Shown one piece after another: positions 9,767 through 20,090 of a DNA stretch of 64,000 nucleotides. Position 1 is the first letter of the stretch; each line of letters opens with the position of its first letter. The position numbers and the translations under genes are program-made. This DNA is from Stenogyne calaminthoides (Eukaryota > Streptophyta > Magnoliopsida > Lamiales > Lamiaceae): NCBI GenBank assembly GCA_037126765.1, contig JBBCBC010000016.1, positions 11,396,728 to 11,460,727 on the forward strand, written 5' to 3'. The notes below the pieces were generated by a model that made no database searches, was not told where the DNA came from, and saw only the letters and a program-made list of their open reading frames with translations.

Positions 9767-11609
9767 TGTTGGGATTATACTGAAAAGTATGCTTTTTACT
9801 TTGTATAATCGAAACTGAATTTTCAGACTTATTTACTGAAATAAATTGTTTATCACTGATGCTTTAAATATGATTGAATGTTATATATATTTACTGCATA
9901 ATTGTTCAATAATTCGTACGTGTTACACTGTAGTTAATTTAGTGATACCAGATCACAAAAGATTAAATTAACAGTCCCTTGTAACTAAAAGTACGCCATT
10001 CACGACCTAGATGGAAATGAACAACCATCGCGAAAGGTTGAGGTGTAAGGCTCAGATTGGTTTGTCTTGACCAAGAGATTACACTAGTGCATGACTGATG
10101 CGCTGAATAGGACCTACATGAGGATAAATTCTTCAGAACTGAACAAGGAAGAATTAGACCTCAGTGGTTCGTTGTTTCTTAACCTTCGTCCCTTAAATAG
10201 GATCACGTGGGATTGGTAACTATTGCTTTGACTTATCATGGGTAGCGAATCAGAGAGATTCAATACTTTTTATCTTGGGCAATATTATTGGTCACGTGTG
10301 ATTGCTAAGATTTAATACGAAGAATAGTGTGCAAGTACGCTTGCTTGATTTGCCCCCTAGGGAGGTTCATAAGTTTTATCATACCAAATCTTGCAAGTGG
10401 AATTAGTTTCCGGTATGGATAATAATGTTGAACCGTTCGACCAAGGACAAAAGATATTAATTAACGGAAAGCTATTTCAGTGGCTTGAATTAATTAATGG
10501 GCTAGATAATCTTAAACACGAGAAATAGTGACCGGGAGCCATATTGACTGTAATATGGGTTAAGATGGATGGTGTAATATTAATTATGTAGTGGGATTAA
10601 TTAATATTTATGGGCTTGAATTATATTGTGGCTCAATATTAGATATTCAAGATCCATTAGAAGGTCCAATCTTAATTCTTCTAAAGGCTCCCTGAGTAGC
10701 CCAACAAATAGTCCAATAACTGAAAAGGTGATTAAAATAAAATAAATATTGTTGCATAATATTTCCTCTAAATTTTTGAAAATTATGGATAAAAGAGGGA
10801 GAAAGATTTTCTTTGAATTTTGTTATGGAATGAAGATATGTATTATTGGAATACAAGATTATCTCATTAAATTCAAGAAATCTCCCACTTGGTTATCTAT
10901 ATAGAATATTTCGAAATTTTGAAAATATAGTGGGCAAGAAAGATTTTCTTGATTTTCTTGAAAATATATTATGGAAGATATGTATTTCTTGAAATACAAG
11001 AATATCTCATAAATTCAAGAAGATCCAAATCTTGGATTCTTGCACACTGTATTTTTCGAAAATCACCATATTATAGAGGAGGTGGGATTTTTGTGGAATA
11101 TTTTAATTATGGGAAAAAGAATATAAGAGATATATTCAAGATTTCTTGGTGACCAAGAAAAGTCTTTTCCCACATTGAAATATAACTAAAATTTCGACCA
11201 ACCCCCGTCTTATAAATAGGGGATGATTAGTTCATTCCCAAGTACAATTCCATGTGCTGGAAATATTAGCAAATCCACATAAGTGGTGCAACAAAGTTTA
11301 TTTTTTCCTTTTGTTAATTGTTCTCGAGTATCCTTCCACGGATTGTCGAAGCAAGGGATAAGGAATACTTGGGAAGTCCTTTTGGTTAGTCCATCCGACA
11401 AAAGCCACTTTGCCATCCCGAGAGAGGCGTTCACGTAAACCCGTAGATTCCGCGTCGTGGGTTTTACGTGGCTTTTTATATGCATGATATGTTGTTGCAA
11501 TTATTATTTGAATTAATATAGGATTAATTCATGCTAGTAATAATTAATGAATTAAATTTGTATTTAAATATTCACCCCGAATAGATCTGTGCAAACTCAT
11601 TCCCCAACA
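9767..11609 (+). repeat. CopA 5' LTR
   Basis: It starts TGTTGGGATTATACTG and ends ATTCCCCAACA, so the short terminal inverted repeat TGTTGGG/CCCCAACA is intact. A TATAAATA box at 11211-11218 sits in the usual copia setting CTTATAAATAGGGG. Length is 1,843 bases, typical of long-LTR plant Copia elements. It aligns throughout with the CopC LTRs. Confidence 0.92.
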
Positions 11610-11622
11610 AGCGTATCGAGCC
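11610..11622 (+). other. CopA primer-binding site, corrupted
   Basis: The sequence after the LTR is AGCGTATCGAGCC, where CopC has ACTGGTATCAAAGC and the initiator Met-tRNA type is TGGTATCAGAGCC. The differences are CTG to GCG and CAG to CGA, the same kind seen in other patches of this window. As printed, the site would pair poorly with the tRNA. Confidence 0.6.
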
Positions 11623-13079
11623 ACTTGTTTTTGGACTCTGAATTTTTTAAATTGTAATTTAATTAAGTGGACATTAAATTTGAAATTGATAGTAGAACTG
11701 TTTGATCTGCTTTTGCAGGTATCCAATTGTCATGGATTTTAATGTTTTATTTTGCATGCATATAAACCGTGGTTTTTAATTCGATTCGCTCGGATTTGTT
11801 TTACCTCGCGGAGAAAAATCCACGAAAGTAGACTAGGATTTGTTTGACTTGATCAATGTAATAGACTAGTTCAGATCTAGGTTTATTTATTTTTTAAATA
11901 AATTGTAACCGGATCGGAACGAAGAGACGAAGAATTAAAGGACGAAATCCGAGAATCAGCCGGGAGGGCGGCACTGGCGCTACACGCACGCTGGGCGCAG
12001 GGCGAGGCCAAATGAAGATGAGACGAGGAGGGGTAGGGCACAAGACGGGCAGGTGCACGCCCAAAGCCGAAAGGACGGGCGGATAAGCGCTGGCAGACGG
12101 GCGACGAGATACGCTGGCACCGCCGAGACACGGAAGGCGAGGCGGGAAATAAGAGCTGCGCTTCGCCGCCGCCGAGACTTGCCGAATCCGCCGAGGCGTG
12201 GCGAGATTGTGGTGGGCGCACGGCTCGCCGGGCGGTGTCGAGGCTGTCAGTGCCTAAATTTGCCCCAGGCCAAGTGGCCGGCGGATCTTGGCGTGCATTC
12301 CGGCCGCGAGTTTGCTTGGCGTGGCGATTCGAGACAAAGTATTTTTTCGAGACGAACTAGTGGGAGAAATTCGAGACGTGTTTCTTCAAGATCAAGCCAA
12401 AAAAATCAAACCATGACAATTGGATAATTTGTGTCCCAATATGTTTATTTTTCTCTTTTGCTTGATTTATTTTGTGTTATCTTATGCTTTATTTAATTTG
12501 TTTAAATGTGTTTGCATGAGGGTTGCCAAATGGAAAAATCTCAACTTCAAAATTACTAAGTATGTTTTAAATAATTAATTGACAATTTTATTCCGGATAA
12601 TAAAATTGAATTAATTTTGACCTCCATGATTTATTTATTTGTGAATTCTTTTGGAGAAATTCCCCCCACTGGACGGTCAAAAGATAGGTTTCACATGAAT
12701 GAATTCCGAACGGATGATTGTGGGTTATTACTAGTGGCGAATAATGACCCTCCCCACGAGGCTCGATCAAAGCGAAATAGTAATCCTGTATTTAATCATG
12801 GTTATTACTTAGGTATAAAATTGATATGCATATACTTCCCCGAAGTCCCTGTCAATTTTATATTGGTCAAGTGGGAGCCAACTATTAATCTGGATATTAA
12901 AGGTTTGTAACTGTTCTTGTTTGTAACACATTGAATGTGTTTAAATAATGACCCACCCCACGGGCTTATTTAAACTGCTTTTGAGATGTTGGGTGATGCA
13001 TGTTCATATTTTTTTTGAGATTTTAATATGATGCATGTGATCGAACCTTGTGATATACTTGTCTTATTGCATATAGTTG
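11623..13079 (+). other. CopA untranslated leader with GC-rich block
   Basis: No conserved ORF is present. The block 11930-12320 is very GC-rich, unlike its AT-rich surroundings. A comparable block lies at the same place in CopC (44150-44580), so it belongs to the family rather than to a captured gene in one copy. The part after 12580 matches the CopC leader closely, including ATGACCCTCCC and the TCAATTTTATATTGGTCAAG region. Confidence 0.6.
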
Positions 13080-13740
13080 TTTATTTCGATTCAAAGATGT
13101 CGTTTACTTTTTAATCCACTGTTATTATACTTAAAGTCAAATATGTATGGAAACTATATTGATTAGAAAATTATAATTGTCCTAACTGCACAAAAGCACA
13201 AGTGGATTTTGACACACCAAAATCAGATGAGCCAACTGACGAGTCAAAACATGCGGGACTCGTCAGATCACCTTCATGAGAGATGTCGTCATTTGAAAAT
13301 GGTGGAGGGCAAACCCGTAAGGGATTATGTCCTCAAAATAGATGGCCCGTCTAAACAAACTTGAGATTCTGAGTGCAGATTATGATCTGGAGACTCAGAT
13401 GAATTTGGTACTTCACTCTCTGCCCAAAAGTTTTTGAGCATTTTGGCCTCGCTAGCTAATTTGTTGCAAGCTTTTGGTCTCAGCAGAAATGTTGATAAGG
13501 CACCAAACTCAAGCTTTGACGGCAAGTGGTCCATCTTCATCTTCTAGGCCAAAGGTAGGCAAGATAAAGAAAAGGACCAAAGGCCATAAGCAATAAAACT
13601 CAACTGTTGCCAAGGGCAATGGTAAGATGAGGAATGCTTGTTGTGTCAAGGAAAATCCAAAGAGGAAGTGCTTAAGGCTGCGGTGAGAGAGGACAATGGA
13701 GGTTTTGCTGTTCCAACCCCAAAAGGGACGGAAAAAAAAG
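13080..13740 (+). pseudogene. CopA gag remnant
   Basis: Nucleotide similarity to CopC gag is clear (TTAATCCACTGTTATTATACT at the start; TGCACTTCTCTCCC-like and GGCAAACCCGTAAGGGA blocks). The reading frame is lost in many places. The zinc-knuckle segment that reads CFNCGEEGHWRSAC in CopC is reduced to out-of-frame traces around 13680. No functional protein is possible. Confidence 0.65.
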
Positions 13741-14200
13741 GTAATTCTCACGCACTAGTTGTTGAAACTTGTTTAGCGGCGTATACTTCTCATTCGTGGG
13801 TGGTTGATACGAGATCCACTATTCATGTTGGCTTCACGGGTTCTAAAATGATCCGGCAACTTAGTTGGAGTGAGATCCTCATCACACTAGGCAACGTTAC
13901 GAAAGTAGAAGACGTTGCAATGCTATGGAAGTGGCAGATATTGCAATGCTACGATAGTAACGATTATTGCAATACTACTCAAGTAGCAGGCATTGCAATG
14001 CTACATGAGTAGCAGTTAAAGCAGTGGGAGAAGTGCACCTATCTTTTGAAGATAAAGTTTTTTTTGAGATTATCTTTATGTTCCCAGTTTTAGAAAGAAT
14101 TCACTTTCAATTTCTAAAATTCGATTAAAGGACACTAAGTTTCTTCTAATAAGAATGACATCATTTTTGAAATGATGAGTATACCTGTTACGGGACATTG
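13741..14200 (+). pseudogene. CopA protease remnant
   Basis: NSHALVVETCLAAYTSHSWV then VDTRSTIHVGF corresponds to CopC WVMDTGSTGHVCF, so the retropepsin triad DTG has become DTR. Downstream the frame is destroyed by a four-copy 26-base tandem array and by further stops. Confidence 0.7.
13915..14018 (+). repeat. 26-bp minisatellite inside CopA protease
   Basis: Four consecutive 26-base units begin at 13915, 13941, 13967 and 13993. Each starts TTGCAAT(G/A)CTA and ends in a variant of AGTAGCAG plus four bases. CopC has a single related stretch (GCTACGAGAGTGGCAGC near 46370). The unit length is not a multiple of three. Confidence 0.9.
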
Positions 14201-15359
14201 ATAGAAAATCTCTATACAATTAACTGTGCACACCACTCACGAAATGCATCCTATAACACACCAACTATTTCCGACAAAAGAAAGCATGAACGAAATACTT
14301 CTTTGGCATCTAAGATTAGGTCATATAAATCCAAAGAGGATCCAAAGGTTGGTGAAAGATGGTTCACTGGAGCGTCTCCAAGTTGAATCGATTCCAACCT
14401 GCGAATCATGTTTGGAGGGTGATATGACCAAGATGGCATTTTGAGCCAAGGGGAATGGGGCTAAAGAAGTGTTAGAGATCGTTTACATAGATGTATGTAG
14501 TCCAATGTCAACCAAAACAAGAGGAGGTTATGAGTAATTTTATTGATGATTACTCAAGGTACGGTTACATTTCCCTTATGAAGCATGAATCTGAGACCTT
14601 TGAGAAATTCTAAGAATTTAAGGCTCAAACAGAGAATCATAGGGAAAAACGTATCAAGTCTCTACGATCTGATCGTGGAGGTAAATACCTCAGCGATGAG
14701 TTTTTGAACTACTTATCTGATAAAGGGATTGTATCCCAGTTCACTGCACCCGGAACCCCTCAACAAAACGGGGTTGCAGAGCGAAGTAACATAATTCTTT
14801 TGGAAATGTTTAGATCAACGATGAGTTATCTTGGATCTTCCCGAAGTCGTTACGGGGTCATACCTTGGAAACAAATGACTTACATTCTCGAACTTGGTGC
14901 TATCCAAATCGGTTCCCAAAAATGCCAAAGAATTGTGGACCCAAGGCAAGCCTAGTATGAGACACATGAGAACTTTGGGGTGTCCGCCTACATGTTGGAC
15001 AAGGAAGCGGTAAGTTGGATCCTCGATCAGAATTAAGGTTGTTTGTAGGATACCCCGAGGGAACAAAAGGGTGTATGTTCTATAGTTCCGAAGATCAAAA
15101 GGTGGTAATCAACACCCACTTTAGATTTTTGAAAGAAGACTATATGAACCAAAGAAAACCCAGAAGTGGGATTACCTTAAATGAGATTAGAGGGCAAACC
15201 TCGGTGCCAATCTGTGTGCTAGATGATATACCAAACGATACGCTTTCTGGCAACCCGAGCCTCGTCATAGTGGGAGGGTTGTTAGACAACGATTTAGAGA
15301 TTCATGGGAATAGGAGAGTCCTCGGACTTGATTCCCTAATCGGACCCATGGACATATGA
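14201..15359 (+). pseudogene. CopA integrase remnant
   Basis: The gag-pre-integrase block LLWHLRLGHINPKRIQRLVK with the later CESCLEG gives the zinc-binding histidines and cysteines. Core pieces include VLEIVYIDVC, SLRSDRGGKYLSDEF in broken frames, and PGTPQQNGVAERSN carrying the catalytic glutamate. Several stops and frameshifts occur (near 14443, 14538 and 14612). The C-terminal part includes RSELRLFVGYPEGTKGCMFY. Confidence 0.8.
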
Positions 15360-16005
15360 CGAGGCACTCCAAGATAAGGATGCAGATTCTTGGAAACATC
15401 AATGAAAGCCGGAATGGGTTCTACGTTTCATAATAGAGTGTGGGAGCTAGTCGAACCACTTAATGGGGTCAAACCCATTGGATGCAAGTGTATATATAAG
15501 AGGAAAAAAGGGACCAGGGACGGGAAGGTTGAAACCTTTAAAAGCAAGACTAATGACGAAAAGGTTATACTCGAAAAGAAAGGGATCGATTATGAGGAAA
15601 CTTTTTTTTTCAGTAGCCATGCTTAAGTCCATCCGTATTCTCTTATCGATTGCTCCGCATTTCGACTTTGAAATCTGGCAAATAGATGTCAAGATGCGAC
15701 TTTCCTTAACTAAGTCTTCATAAAGAGATCTATATGCAACAACCCCAAGGTTTCATTGAAACGGGCCAAGAACATCTTGTTTGTAAGCTCAAGAAGTCCA
15801 TTTACAGTTCAAACAGCATCCGAGCTTGGAACCAAAGTTTTGATCATGTAATAAAGTCTTATGGGTTTGATCAAAACAAGTTTGAAAGTTGTGTGTATAA
15901 AAAGCGTTTCGGAACTACATTGGTATTCTTAGTACTATACGTAGATGACATTGTGATCATCGGGAACAATGTGAAGGTGTGATCAGACGTAAGGGCATGG
16001 TTTCA
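15360..16005 (+). pseudogene. CopA reverse transcriptase remnant
   Basis: Copia RT blocks include VWELVEPLNGVKPIGCKCIY, KGIDYEETF, QIDVK (out of frame), QQPQGFIETGQEHLVCKLKK and LVLYVDDIVIIGNN. The YVDD polymerase motif is therefore intact although the frame is broken in several places. The segment around 15715 contains a stop directly before the QQPQGF block. Confidence 0.82.
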
Positions 16006-16800
16006 AAACAGTTTGATATGAAAGACTTAGGGAAAGCCGGACATATCCTTGGGATCAAGATAACTCGAGATCGCCAGAAAAGGATGATCGGGTTATCGCA
16101 AGTTTCATACATAGACACTGGTTTTTGAAACAATTCAACATGCAAAATTCCAAGAAAGGATTCGTACCTTTCAGATTTGGAATCCATCTATCCAAGAAAA
16201 TGTTCCCTAAGACGAAAAGGAGATAGATGACATGAAAGGTATTCCTTGTGCTTCTACCGTCGGAAACCTTATGTATGCATTCTTTGTATGCGAGACCGGA
16301 TATCTGCTTTGCCATAGGCATGGTAGCAAGATATCAAAGTAACCCAGGGAAAGCGCATTGGATGACAGTTAAAAACATTCTGAAGTGTCTGAAAAGAACT
16401 CGGGATAGAATGTTGATTTATCAGTCAGGTACTCCAATCCCCATCGGCTACATGGACTCGGATTTCCAATCAGATATAGATTCCAGAAATTGTGCGCCTC
16501 GGTTAGTGTGTTTCCATTTGGGGAAGTGTAGCCATCAAATGGATGAGTGTGAAGCAATGCATCAACGACTCAACCATGGAAGTCGGGTAAGTAGTCGCTT
16601 GTGAAGCGGTGAAAAAAAGAACCGATTGGGCTCTAGATCTTCTTAGTGGACTTGGATGGTGTTACAGAATTTGTCTAGCAATATATGCTTTGGGGCGATT
16701 GCAAATTCAAGAGAACCAAGAGTCCACGAGTCAAACAAACACATTAAAGGAAAAGACATCTTATCACGAGAAATTGTTAAGAGATGAGATATAGATGTGC
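16006..16800 (+). pseudogene. CopA RNase H remnant
   Basis: The segment opens with QFDMKDLGKAGHILGIKITR and includes GLSQVSYIDT, SLYARPDICFAIGMVARYQS, NPGKAHWM and IPIGYMDSDFQSDIDSRN. The order equals that of the better-kept CopC copy at 39616-40622. Frameshifts divide it into at least four pieces. Confidence 0.78.
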
Positions 16801-17010
16801 CAAAGATAGCGTCGAGGACAAACTAGCGATCCATTCACAAAGCGTCTGCCTCTCAATACATTCGAGAGACATGTGAGTGGAATGGGTGTCAAGACCGTTT
16901 GCCCGCTCTGCTTTGAGTATAAGTGGGAGAAATTATTAGGTTCGTGTAGGTGACATTAGATGTCACGGACTACTCGAGATGTGTTGTAGTATACTTAAAA
17001 CCGGACTTTG

Positions 17011-17026
17011 AGTATAAGTGGGAGAT
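17011..17026 (+). other. CopA polypurine tract
   Basis: AGTATAAGTGGGAGAT directly precedes the 3' LTR start TGTTGGG. The AAGTGGGAGA core is typical for Copia elements and primes plus-strand DNA synthesis. A near-copy of the motif (GAGTATAAGTGGGAGA) lies about 100 bases upstream. Confidence 0.85.
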
Positions 17027-18112
17027 TGTTGGGATTATCTTTGAAAAGTATGCTTTTTACTTTGTATAATCGGCCCCTAAATTTTCGAGACTTATTTATT
17101 GAAATAAATTGTTTATCATGATGCTTTAAATATGATTGAATGTTATATATATTTCTTTGCATAACTTTTCAATAATTAAATGCGTGTTCTGTTGTAGTTA
17201 ATTTAGTGATACCGGATCACGAAAGATTAAATTAACGATCCCTTGTAACTAAAAAAGTACGCCATTCACGACCTAGATGGAAATGAACAACCATCGCGAA
17301 AGGTTGAGGTGTAAGGCTCGATTGGTTTGTCTTGACCAAGAGATTACACTAGTGCATGACCGATCTTGTTGAATAGGACCTAAAAGAGGATAAATTCTTG
17401 AATCCCGAACAAGGAAGAATTAGACCTCGATGGTTCGTTGTTTCTTAACCTTCGTCCCTTAAATAGGATCACGTGGGATTGGTAACTATTGCTTTGACTT
17501 ATCATGGGTAGCGAATCGGAGAGATTCAATACTTTTTATCTTGGGCAATATTATTGGTCACGTGTGATTGCTAAGATTTAATTGAAGAATCGTGTGTGCA
17601 AGTCGCTTTGCTTGATTTGCCCCCCTGGGAGGTTCATAAGTTTTATCATACCAAATCTTGCAAGTGGAATTAGTTTTTTGGTATGGATAATAATGTTGAA
17701 CCGTTCCTCGACCAAGGACAAAAGATATTAATTAACGGAAAGCTATTTCAAAGGGCTTGAATTAATTAATGGGCTAGATAATCTTAAACACGGGAAATAA
17801 TGACCGGGAGCCATATTGACTGTAATATGGGTTAAGATGGATGATGCAATATTAATTATGTAGTGGGATTAATTAATATTTATGGGCTTGAATTATATTG
17901 TGGCTCAATATTAGATATTCAAGATCCATTAGAAGGTCCAATCTTAATTCTCCTAAAGGCCCCCTGAGTAGCCCAACAAATAGTCCAATAACTGAAAAGG
18001 TGATTAAAATAAAATAAATATTGTTGCTTAATATTTCCTCTAAATTTTCAAAAATTATGGATAAAAGAGGGAGAAATATTTTCTTTGAATTTTGTTATGG
18101 AATACAAGATTT
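17027..18112 (+). repeat. CopA 3' LTR, truncated
   Basis: It begins TGTTGGGATTATCTTTG and follows the 5' LTR until AATACAAGATT, then stops. Near 18100 a short piece present in the 5' LTR (GAAGATATGTATTATTGG) is missing between repeated GGAAT motifs. Much of the difference from the 5' LTR between 17060 and 17760 affects CAG/CTG positions. Confidence 0.9.
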
Positions 18113-18625
18113 TCTCGGCATGCCCTTATGATGCATGTTTAGGGCCATGTCGAGGTCATGTTCTATCTGCTCTGCATGGTGCGGCTGAGAATGGGCTTTG
18201 TCCTCGCCCCTTGCAAGGGCTTTCCGGGCCCCCTGGCTTCCGAGGCGGGTGAACGCATTATTCGAAAATGCTGGTCTTTCCAGGGCCCGGTGATTTTAGA
18301 TGATTGCGTGTTTGGCCGCGTGGTATGCCAGCTGACCCGTGGACCGTCCTTTTTCATTCATGATGGCCTTGCCCTTGGACGTCCCAGCATCGTGGGCGGT
18401 CTTTTTGGCCAGGGGTTGCTCCCCTTCACCGTCGAAGGTGAGGTATTTCTTATTGAGGATGGCCATTACAGTCTTGGCGTCCTCCGGTGTCTGGACAAGA
18501 CTCCACCAGTCGGGTGTGCCCACCGGGGCCGCCCGGTGGGTGTGATGAGAACTTTGTGATGCTTTGGCGCCATTGCGTGCATCAGTCTCGTTGACAGCAG
18601 CAGCGTTTCCATGGTTGATTGCCAT
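18113..18625 (-). pseudogene. GypA gag, 5' part
   Basis: The start MAINHGNAAAVNETDARNGA matches the GypB gag start MTINQGN at 35945. It continues with LVQTPEDAKTVMAILNKKYL, TFDGEGEQPLAKK, AHDAGTSKGKAIMNEK and STGQLAYHAAKHAII, then a stop. Homology with GypB continues to about 18125, where the CopA LTR breaks in. Part of gag was lost with the CopA right end. Confidence 0.75.
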
Positions 18626-18691
18626 TTCTTGATCGGGTTTTTTGAATGGTTAGTCTTCTCAAGAATTGATGTAAATTCTTCAAGAAAGTTT

Positions 18692-18709
18692 CCCACAAAC
18701 GGCGCCAAT
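18692..18709 (-). other. GypA primer-binding site
   Basis: On the minus strand it reads ATTGGCGCCGTTTGTGGG, directly next to the LTR. GypB has ATTGGCGCCGTCTGTGGG. This type is typical for Tat/Retand elements. Confidence 0.88.
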
Positions 18710-19380
18710 TGTTGTAACAGGCTATAATTTGTCCAGTTAAACAATAGTTATGGTGATGGTTAAGAGCAAATGACAATCAAAATAAAAGGAAATAACAAAC
18801 AATTGGTGACCCGGTTTGTCCTTTGAATCAGACTACGTCCGCGGGAGTCCAAGCCAGGAATTTGTGTATAATATAATTGCCTAGACACTAAGGCGTTCAT
18901 CCCTTTTCCAGTATGGCCGTATAGGCCTATTTATACTATGATTCCCGCCTCTTGGGATAGGACTTTACATAAGGAATAGTGCCCCGAAGAGGGGCTTTAA
19001 TCCCGGAAACCGTTGATTCCGCCTTGACGGGTCGGAGGTCGTCTGCCTTTAATGAGCGCCAATCATGGGGCGGACTTCGGGGGCGGATCTCGTGGCTTGC
19101 CGGGTGCATTCTTTGACTATTTAAGCTATATGGCTAGGACCGACACAGGTCACTTCCGACCTGAGGATTTAAAATGTAGGTCGCGCCGCGACTTCCTGAG
19201 GTGCCGATTCTTAAGTCGCCTAGCGACTTACCGTTTTCGTGACTTGAGTGTTGCGAGCTTCACCTTGATGGGCAGGTCGTTCATGCGGCCTTCCTATGGT
19301 GGCCGCTCTATGCGGTATTTGCTGAATGTTTTGCTATCCGTGTGACCAAGTAAGAGGTCGGTTTTATCCGTGCTACAACA
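18710..19380 (-). repeat. GypA 5' LTR
   Basis: On the minus strand it starts TGTTGTAGCACGG and ends GTTACAACA. A TATAAATA box lies at 18928-18935. Its right edge interrupts GypB integrase in mid-gene (minus-strand frame ...WAEAEAL). The five bases beyond it, CTAGT, should be the target duplication, but the other copy is not in the window. It matches the GypB LTR in layout and in scattered blocks (ATTTATACT, ATTCCCGCCTC, CTTGCCGGG). Confidence 0.88.
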
Positions 19381-19800
19381 CTAGTGCCTCAGCCTCGGCC
19401 CATTTTGTGAAGTAATCCACCTCTACCAGGCATATTTGACTAAGTCTGGAGCTGTTGGAAGCGGCCCAATAATGTCTATCCCCCACTTTGCAAAGGGCCA
19501 AGGACTGAGGATGCTCGTGAGTTCCTCTGGGGCGACCTTGATAGATGGTGCATAAATTTAACATTTATGGAACTTGCAGACGAAAATGATGGCATCGGCC
19601 CTTAATGTTGGCCAAATATATCCTTGCCTTGTGGTTTTATGAGCCAATGATTTTCCCCCGGCGTGGTTTCCGCATACACCTTCGTGTATCTCCCTCAGGA
19701 TAATTTTCCCCTGCTCTAGTGTGATACATTGAAGTAGTGGTGTGCTGAAACCCCATTTATACAACTCTTTATTGATCACTGTATATCGCACGGCTCATAA
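19381..19800 (-). pseudogene. GypB integrase, N-terminal part
   Basis: It carries the zinc-binding domain (EIHEGVCGNHAGGKSLAHK, TTRQGYIWPTL, then KFHKC) and the first catalytic aspartate in WGIDIIGPLPTA. The frame is lost after VKYAW and the gene is cut off at WAEAEAL by the GypA LTR. The second aspartate and the glutamate are absent. Confidence 0.85.
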
Positions 19801-20090
19801 TTTTAACTGCCGGGCTTGAATTCTATCTTGCGGCAAGAGACCACTTGTCAAGTATTTAAGGATGGGTGTCATCCAGCTCACTGTCGGGGTTTCTAGGGTG
19901 GCGATCACTGTGCGAGCAGTGAAGGGGTGGGAGAGCATTGTGATGGTGACGTCCCTCATCTCTACTGGACCCTCCGATGTCGCTAACCGTTCTAAGGCAT
20001 CGGCTCGTGAATTCCGATATCTCGAAACTAATTTGACATGGATTTGTTCGAATTTTTGACATAATATCTTGACAACCTCTTGGTAGGTCG
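19795..20090 (-). pseudogene. GypB RNase H module, distal part
   Basis: It reads YQEVVKILCQKFEQIHVKLV, SRYRNSRADALERLATSEGP and VEMRDVTITMLSHPF, then the linker toward integrase. In the intact gene this follows the NNEAEYEALISGLEMS block, now separated by the solo LTR. GypA has the same region uninterrupted at 6069-6440. Confidence 0.8.

Larger units (their letters stand above)
9767..18112 (+). mobile_element. CopA: Copia element nested in GypA gag
   Basis: LTR (9767-11609), decayed PBS, long leader, gag, protease, integrase, RT, RNase H, polypurine tract and a truncated 3' LTR (17027-18112) lie in Copia order on the plus strand. The same LTR family occurs in CopC. The 3' LTR breaks off after AATACAAGATT and GypA gag resumes at once. 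A deletion therefore removed about 750 bases of LTR, the right target duplication and part of gag. Confidence 0.9.
2589..19380 (-). mobile_element. GypA: nested Tat/Retand-type Gypsy element
   Basis: Minus-strand order is 5' LTR (18710-19380), PBS, gag, protease, RT, RNase H and integrase, then an extra ORF in antisense between pol and where the 3' LTR should be. That order is characteristic of the Retand/Tat group. gag is split by CopA. The right LTR edge interrupts GypB integrase, so GypA probably inserted there. A matching 3' LTR is not seen in the window. The simplest reading is that element X inserted between the extra ORF and the 3' LTR, pushing that LTR past the left edge. Confidence 0.75.
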
